19,275 nt of DNA, from positions 1 to 19,275 of the forward strand of contig JAOZTN010000055.1 of assembly GCA_029942245.1 (NCBI GenBank), written 5' to 3'. This DNA comes from B18-G4 sp003648575 (GTDB lineage Bacteria > Bacteroidota > Bacteroidia > Bacteroidales > B18-G4). The notes under the pieces were generated by a model that searched no databases, was not told the origin of the DNA, and saw only the letters and a program-made list of their open reading frames with translations. Both the position numbers and the translations under genes were made by a program. How positions within the stretch are numbered: the stretch's first letter is position 1; the number at the start of each line of letters is the position of its first letter. Shown in pieces: positions 15,257-19,275 of the stretch.

Positions 15257-15781
15257 ATGAAACAATGGCGTGATCTAAGCTATCTCCCGGAAGGAGATGA
15301 AAAACAACGAGATGTTTATGCAGCAATACAGGATAGTATGCTGCTTAAGCTATTAGCAGCTTTCGATCCAATATTGGTGGGGACCTACCCGATAGGGATA
15401 TATCTGGAGGAAAGCGACATTGATATTATATGCCAGTTTTTCAGAATAGACCACTATGGAAGTGTGGTGCTGAATTCATTTTCCCACCTGCCTGATTTTG
15501 AAATAAAAACTAAGATGATCAGGGGGGTGGAAAGCATGATCGCCCGTTTTCGCTTTGACGGGTTCAAATTTGAAATATTCGGGCAGCACACTGCTGTAGA
15601 AGAACAGTATGCGTATCGTCATATGGTTATTGAGGATATGATCTTATCCGGAAGGGGTGAGGGATTCAGGAAAGAGGTGCTCATATTAAAAGAAAAAGGC
15701 CTCTCAACAGAAGAAGCCTTTGCACTTTTACTCGGGATCGATGGTGACCCGTATGAAAATTTACTGAAATTTGGTACCTAG
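15257..15781 (+). CDS. DUF4269 nucleotidyltransferase-like protein
   Basis: 174 residues with the DUF4269 pattern. It opens with MKQWRDLSYLPEGDEKQ, followed by the nucleotidyltransferase-type signature GTYPIGIYLEESDIDIICQ (42-60), in which D54 and D56 would be the metal-binding pair. Next come the KFEIFGQ and YRHMVIED segments, and the C-terminal AFALLLGIDGDPYENLLK. The family is uncharacterised; the fold suggests transfer of a nucleotide to a small molecule, RNA or protein. The ATG at 15257 is preferred to the TTG at 15248, which lies within the -7 box. The TAG stop (15779-15781) lies in heptamer array C, which it shares with the converging mscS. Confidence 0.85.
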   Translation: MKQWRDLSYLPEGDEKQRDVYAAIQDSMLLKLLAAFDPILVGTYPIGIYLEESDIDIICQFFRIDHYGSVVLNSFSHLPDFEIKTKMIRGVESMIARFRFDGFKFEIFGQHTAVEEQYAYRHMVIEDMILSGRGEGFRKEVLILKEKGLSTEEAFALLLGIDGDPYENLLKFGT

Positions 15782-15805
15782 TACTTTGTACTTAATACCT
15801 TGTAC
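15778..15805. repeat. Tandem heptamer array C (NNNNTAC unit)
   Basis: Four 7-bp units, CTAGTAC, TTTGTAC, TTAATAC and CTTGTAC, fill the gap between two converging genes. The array contains the DUF4269 TAG (15779-15781) and overlaps the mscS stop (TAG on the minus strand, 15807 to 15805). The conserved part is TAC with variable first four bases, so the period is clearer than the unit. Confidence 0.7.
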
Positions 15806-16611
15806 TATTTAATCAAATGAACATCCATTTGTGGGAATGGAATGTTAAGGCCTGCTTGGGTGAAGGTCTTATAAACCTTTTCATTCATATCGAAGTAGAT
15901 TCCCCAGTAGTCGGCACCTTTTGCCCATACCCTTACAACAATATTCACTGAACTGTCGGCCAGTTCTGAAAGAGCAATAAATGGCTCAGGATCTTTCATG
16001 ATACGTTCATCCGCATTGATCAGGTCAAGGAGTGTTTTCTTTGCTTTGTCATAGTCATCGCCATATCCGATGCCAAATGTAAAGTCTACCCTTCTGGTAT
16101 CCATAGCAGAGAAATTGGTAAGGGAAGAATTTGATAATTGAGCATTCGGAATAATGATGATCTTGTTATCCGGGGTATTCAGGATGGTTGTAAAGATCTT
16201 GATCTCCTTTACTGTTCCCATATGTCCTGCTCCTTCAATGAAGTCGCCCACTGTATAGGGTTTGAAGAGAAGGATGATCACACCACCGGCAAAATTTTGA
16301 AGGGTTCCCTGCAGGGCTAAACCAACAGCAAGGCCTGCGGCACCAAGAATGGCAATGAAGGAGGTGGCTGCAATTCCCATCATACTCATCACACTGATAA
16401 AAAGGAGGACCTTCAGAAGGATAGATACCATACTTTTCAGGAATCCCTGTAGTGATGGGTCAGTATCCTGTTTTTTCATCATCCTGCCAAAGCCTTTGGT
16501 AATGAGACTGATTACCCAGAGGCCGATGATTAGCACGAGGAGAGCTCCAACTACTTTCGGAGCATAATCCATTGCATAATCAACGTAATAGTTTACATTA
16601 AATAACAACAT
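15805..16611 (-). CDS. mscS: Small-conductance mechanosensitive channel MscS
   Basis: A pressure-release channel of the inner membrane, opening under membrane tension during osmotic downshock. 268 residues, the size of the basic MscS form. Three transmembrane helices lie near 17-38, 58-80 and 84-115. The pore helix is glycine/alanine-rich (FIAILGAAGLAVGLALQG), followed by the FAGGVIILLFKPYTVGDFIE beta-domain entry and the IPNAQLSNSSLTNFS segment. The short C-terminus ends in FPQMDVHLIK. The start at 16611 gives the normal N-terminus. It converges on the DUF4269 gene with a shared repeat across both stop codons. It is downstream of the S9 peptidase but 142 bp away. Confidence 0.94.
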   Translation of the reverse strand: MLLFNVNYYVDYAMDYAPKVVGALLVLIIGLWVISLITKGFGRMMKKQDTDPSLQGFLKSMVSILLKVLLFISVMSMMGIAATSFIAILGAAGLAVGLALQGTLQNFAGGVIILLFKPYTVGDFIEGAGHMGTVKEIKIFTTILNTPDNKIIIIPNAQLSNSSLTNFSAMDTRRVDFTFGIGYGDDYDKAKKTLLDLINADERIMKDPEPFIALSELADSSVNIVVRVWAKGADYWGIYFDMNEKVYKTFTQAGLNIPFPQMDVHLIK

Positions 16612-16709
16612 TTATTTTGGTTTTAGTTAAATATTTAGGTCTTTATTCAAATCATAAACAACTGTGCTTTGATTAAGTTCAAAGTGGGTTATTTTGTTTC
16701 TGGTGGCTA

Positions 16710-16736
16710 GTTACCGGCTTCTGGTTTGCCAGTAAC
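16710..16736. other. Imperfect hairpin beside array D
   Basis: GTTACCGGC (16710-16718) and GCCAGTAAC (16728-16736) form a stem with one mismatch around a 9-nt loop. The right arm is the start of heptamer array D. It lies just after the S9 peptidase stop on the minus strand but has no U-tract, so it is a weak terminator candidate. The rest of 16612-16709 is A/T-rich with no recognised feature. Confidence 0.4.
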
Positions 16737-16756
16737 CAGTGACCAGTGACCAGTTA
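16729..16756. repeat. Tandem heptamer array D (CCAGTGA unit)
   Basis: Four 7-bp units, CCAGTAA, CCAGTGA, CCAGTGA and CCAGTTA. The last unit contains the TAA stop codon of the S9 peptidase on the minus strand (16756 to 16754). The unit is close to that of array B, 7 kb away. Confidence 0.9.
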
Positions 16757-18847
16757 CTTCAACCACCGATCCAGCCAATTGTAAAAGGTCCTTTGCCAGA
16801 GTATCCCGTTCTGCGGCGACAGTACCCAGTGATTTTCATCGGGAAAGAAGAGAAACTCTGCAGGTACGCCCCTCAGCACAGCAGCATTGAAAGCACTCAT
16901 GCCCTGTGTATAGGTAATCCTGTAGTCGAGTTCGCCATGAATGATGAGAATGGGTGTATCCCACTTATTGATGAATTTGTGGGGCGAGTTCGCGTATGAA
17001 TTCATGGCCACTGCGTTGTCTTTCTCCCAGAAAGCGCCGCCCAGGTCCCAGTCTACGAACCACATCTCTTCCGTTTCCAGGTATTGCGCCTCGAAGTTGA
17101 ACATGCCATCGTGTGAAATGAATGCTTTAAATCGTTTGTCATGGTTTCCGGCAAGCCAGAAAACAGAGAATCCACCATAGCTGGCACCTATAGCTCCCAG
17201 TCGCTCATTATCGACAAAGGGTTCTTTCGATACTTCATCAATAGCTGCCAGGTAGTCTTTCATGTTCTGTCCGCCGTAATCGCCGCTGATCTGTTCGTTC
17301 CATGCCTGTCCGAAGCCCGGCACACCGCGACGGTTTGGTGCCACGATGATGTATCCGTTTGCAGCCATTATCTGGAAATTCCATCTGTATGACCAGAATT
17401 GGCTGACCATACTTTGCGGCCCGCCCTGACAGTAGAGCAGGGTGGGGTATTTCTTAGCAGGGTCGAAGTGTGGCGGATAGATCACCCAGGTGAGCATGTC
17501 CTTGCCATCGGTGGTCTTGATCCACCTTTTTTCAACTTCTCCCATTGTGATCTTCTCGAGCAAATCCTTATTTGTAAAGGATACCTGTGTATCTGCGCCG
17601 GAAACAGGGTCAACGGAAAATATTTCTGTTGGCATCGACATCGACTGCCTTGTCGTTATCAGTTTTTCCCCGAGCACGGCCACTGACCGGTAGTTGTGGA
17701 TGCCTTGTGTTACCTGACTGAACTCTTCATTTGAAATATTATAATTGAAGACCTCATATGATCCCAGATGAGGGCTGATGAAGTATATACTTTTATTCCC
17801 TTTCCAAGCATATCCACCTGTGTTGTGGTCGAAGGAAGCTGAATGGTCACGCTTCTCTCCACTGCCTACATTATATATAATTAGCCTGGTCTGGTCTGAT
17901 TCATAGCCCTCACGTTCCATGCTTTCCCATGCGATCATGCTTCCGTCAGGAGAAAATACCGGGGCCATATCGAAGCCCATCATCCCATCCGAAATGTTTT
18001 CGGTTTTGCCATTCTCCAGGCTATACAAGTATATATCGGAGTTGGTAGAAACAGAATAGTCCATACCGGTTTTTTTCTTGCACGTATATGCTATGCTTTT
18101 GCCGTCAGGGCTCCAGCTTATCTGCTCCATTCCTCCGAAAGGGCTGAGTGGTGCTCCCCACGGCTCTCCATCCATGATGTCTTTCATTCCGCTTATTGCT
18201 TCACCTTCATAATCAGCTACAAAAATGTGTGTATATGTGTCTACCCAATGATCCCAATGCCTGTACATGAGGTCGGAATTGATTCGGCCACTTGCTTTTG
18301 GCAGTCCTTTATACAACTCATCATATGGGTTTTCTATGACAACATCTTTGATAAAGAGGATGTGTTTCATATCAGGAGCATAGCTGAATCCACCAACTCC
18401 ACCTTTAAAATCTGATATTTGTTTTGTTCCGCTTCCGTCGGGATTCATTTCATAGAGTTGCACGCTACCCGAGGCAGATGAGAGGAAGCCAATCTTTTTC
18501 CCATCAGGCCGCCAGAGGGCATTGAATTCACTTTTTGGCGTATGCGTTAATTGGATATTGTTGCTGCCGTCAGGGTTCGAGAGGTATAGCTCCCTGTTGC
18601 CTTTATTCTGTTCCACACTATAATAGGAAACTCCATATAGTAAGTTGCTGCCATCAGGAGAAACTTGCAGGTCGCTGAGACGGCCATAGGCCCACAATAC
18701 TTCGGGACTTTGCAGGTCAGAAGCGAGCTCCAGCACAGGCTTACCTATGATGTCTGCTTCTTGCGTATTCTCTATTTTTGCGATTTCGCTGCATGAGGCC
18801 AGGATCATAATGATGAGGGCCAGGGGGAGAATATTTTTGTAGTTCAT
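16754..18847 (-). CDS. S9 prolyl oligopeptidase-family lipoprotein peptidase
   Basis: A secreted, membrane-anchored serine peptidase of 697 residues. It begins with a lipoprotein signal, MNYKNILPLALIIMILASC, with the lipobox LASC, so it is lipidated and exported. The N-terminal half is a beta-propeller with repeated PDG-containing blades (RPDGKKIGFLSS, SWSPDGKSIAYT, FSPDGSMIAWES). The C-terminal alpha/beta hydrolase has the catalytic S556 (GASYGGF), D641 (HGELDYR) and H673 (ENHWVLS). It probably trims short peptides, acting as a dipeptidyl or acylaminoacyl peptidase; specificity cannot be read. I reject the longer frame from 18907 because it puts 20 residues before the signal peptide. The TAA stop is inside array D. 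Confidence 0.93.
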   Translation of the reverse strand: MNYKNILPLALIIMILASCSEIAKIENTQEADIIGKPVLELASDLQSPEVLWAYGRLSDLQVSPDGSNLLYGVSYYSVEQNKGNRELYLSNPDGSNNIQLTHTPKSEFNALWRPDGKKIGFLSSASGSVQLYEMNPDGSGTKQISDFKGGVGGFSYAPDMKHILFIKDVVIENPYDELYKGLPKASGRINSDLMYRHWDHWVDTYTHIFVADYEGEAISGMKDIMDGEPWGAPLSPFGGMEQISWSPDGKSIAYTCKKKTGMDYSVSTNSDIYLYSLENGKTENISDGMMGFDMAPVFSPDGSMIAWESMEREGYESDQTRLIIYNVGSGEKRDHSASFDHNTGGYAWKGNKSIYFISPHLGSYEVFNYNISNEEFSQVTQGIHNYRSVAVLGEKLITTRQSMSMPTEIFSVDPVSGADTQVSFTNKDLLEKITMGEVEKRWIKTTDGKDMLTWVIYPPHFDPAKKYPTLLYCQGGPQSMVSQFWSYRWNFQIMAANGYIIVAPNRRGVPGFGQAWNEQISGDYGGQNMKDYLAAIDEVSKEPFVDNERLGAIGASYGGFSVFWLAGNHDKRFKAFISHDGMFNFEAQYLETEEMWFVDWDLGGAFWEKDNAVAMNSYANSPHKFINKWDTPILIIHGELDYRITYTQGMSAFNAAVLRGVPAEFLFFPDENHWVLSPQNGILWQRTFYNWLDRWLK

Positions 18848-19066
18848 GATTGATGATTTGAATAATGAATGGGTGAGTTCGTCCCTGTAAAAGTCCGAAA
18901 AATGCAAAGAAAAAGCAAATACTACTTCAATATGCCTGACTGCCGGTGACTGACTTTTTTATACCGTTAACTGAATCATGCCTGCCGTTAAGTGATAGGC
19001 GCTGGACTATCCCCTTAGCATAATCTATCTTTATATTGTAAAGGAATACTAATTTCGAGATTCCAA

Positions 19067-19108
19067 CTGACTTCAGACTTCAGACTTCTGACTTCTGACT
19101 TCAGATTT
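19067..19108. repeat. Tandem heptamer array E (CTGACTT/CAGACTT unit)
   Basis: Six 7-bp units, CTGACTT, two CAGACTT, two CTGACTT and CAGATTT. The units differ mainly at position 2, alternating T and A. Unlike the other arrays, no gene stop codon is visible next to it. Confidence 0.92.
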
Positions 19109-19124
19109 CGAAGAAATCCTGCCC

Positions 19125-19193
19125 TGACACATATTCTGTGTGACGAGTGCGGAATCGTCAGAAGCAGTGCCCCGCGGAAACGCGGGGCTTTTT
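19125..19193 (+). ncRNA. Possible small RNA ending at the terminator
   Basis: Two short stems precede a strong terminator on the plus strand: CACA(TATTC)TGTG, and TGACGA (19141-19146) pairing with TCGTCA (19155-19160). No coding sequence is seen upstream on this strand, so the terminator must end something else, most simply a small RNA. There is no clear promoter: TAATTTCG near 19050 is only a 7/8 match to the -7 box. The 5' boundary is a guess. Confidence 0.25.
19169..19193 (+). terminator. Orphan Rho-independent terminator
   Basis: GCCCCGCG (19169-19176) pairs with CGCGGGGC (19181-19188) across a GAAA tetraloop, followed by five Ts. An 8-bp G/C-only stem with a GNRA loop is a very strong terminator. 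The only genes nearby are on the minus strand and read away from it, so its transcript is not identified within the window. Confidence 0.85.
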
Positions 19194-19198
19194 AATAT

Positions 19199-19275
19199 AG
19201 AAGATAGAAGAATGAAGAAGTGGATTGTCGAAGGAGAAGGAGAAAGTAGAGGGATAAGTACTTCTTCTATCTTCT
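19199..19275. repeat. Split inverted repeat at the window end
   Basis: AGAAGATAGAAGAA (19199-19212) is perfectly complementary to TTCTTCTATCTTCT (19262-19275), with about 49 bp of purine-rich sequence between. The left arm also shows 7-bp periodicity (AGAAGAT, AGAAGAA, TGAAGAA). The right arm touches the window edge and may continue. Confidence 0.7.

Larger units (their letters stand above)
18848..19275. other. Gene-poor region upstream of the S9 peptidase
   Basis: About 430 bp with no convincing reading frame. It contains heptamer array E, two small hairpins, a strong plus-strand terminator and a split inverted repeat at the window end. For the peptidase promoter on the minus strand, TAGTATTTG near 18915-18923 resembles the -7 box but has one extra base. 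No plus-strand gene precedes the terminator. Confidence 0.7.

Noticed and set aside
18848..18907. Longer N-terminus of the S9 peptidase
   Set aside because: It would put 20 polar residues before a textbook lipoprotein signal; the internal ATG at 18847 restores the signal at the N-terminus.
19145..19175. Signal recognition particle RNA, because of a GGAA and GAAGCAG-like stretch
   Set aside because: The GGAA is not in a capped helix-8 tetraloop and the required asymmetric internal loop pairing is absent.

Overview
The window looks like a Bacteroidota chromosome, most likely an anaerobic Bacteroidales/Marinilabiliales-type organism, possibly from a metagenome assembly. Three things support this. 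The intergenic regions repeatedly carry the TAnnTTTG -7 element typical of this phylum, in two places with a TTTG -33 box exactly 19 bp upstream. Most leaders are A-rich with little Shine-Dalgarno signal. The families present (DUF4269, S9 lipopeptidase, DUF456, Rex) are common there. No rRNA, tRNA, CRISPR array, transposase or phage gene was seen.

Left third (94-9455): a [NiFe]-hydrogenase locus. hypF, which makes the cyanide ligand, is on the minus strand and diverges from rex, the NADH-sensing repressor. Downstream of rex is a promoter (-33 TTTG at 3242-3245, -7 TATTTTTG at 3265-3272) whose predicted start falls inside a perfect 8-2-8 palindrome, TTGTTAAATCTTTAACAA (3275-3292), matching the Rex operator type. 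It should drive hoxF (an E-F fusion), hoxU, hoxY, hoxH, hoxW and a dihydroorotate dehydrogenase-like flavoprotein, ending at a strong hairpin terminator (9427-9455). This is an NAD(H)-linked (group 3d, Ralstonia SH-like) hydrogenase. Rex control suggests it is made when NADH accumulates and disposes of reductant as H2; that is inference.

Middle (9470-12700): a small cysteine-containing protein, a His-rich UreH/NicO-type metal transporter that could supply nickel, truA, and a minus-strand pair of DUF456 plus an orphan transketolase N-terminal half with altered thiamine-diphosphate motifs.

Right third (12774-19275): a membrane-anchored multiheme cytochrome c (11 CXXCH plus one CX4CH), a DUF4269 nucleotidyltransferase-like gene, an MscS channel, a large S9 prolyl oligopeptidase-family lipoprotein, and a gene-poor end holding repeats and an orphan plus-strand terminator.

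A second layer runs through the window: short tandem arrays with a period of exactly 7 bp but different unit sequences (1-42, 9477-9525, 15778-15805, 16729-16756, 19067-19108, and weaker traces at 19199-19275). Four gene stop codons (small ORF, DUF4269, mscS, S9 peptidase) lie inside these arrays, and hypF ends in a degenerate extension of one. The Rex/hox control module and these stop-codon heptamer arrays are the two most interesting observations.
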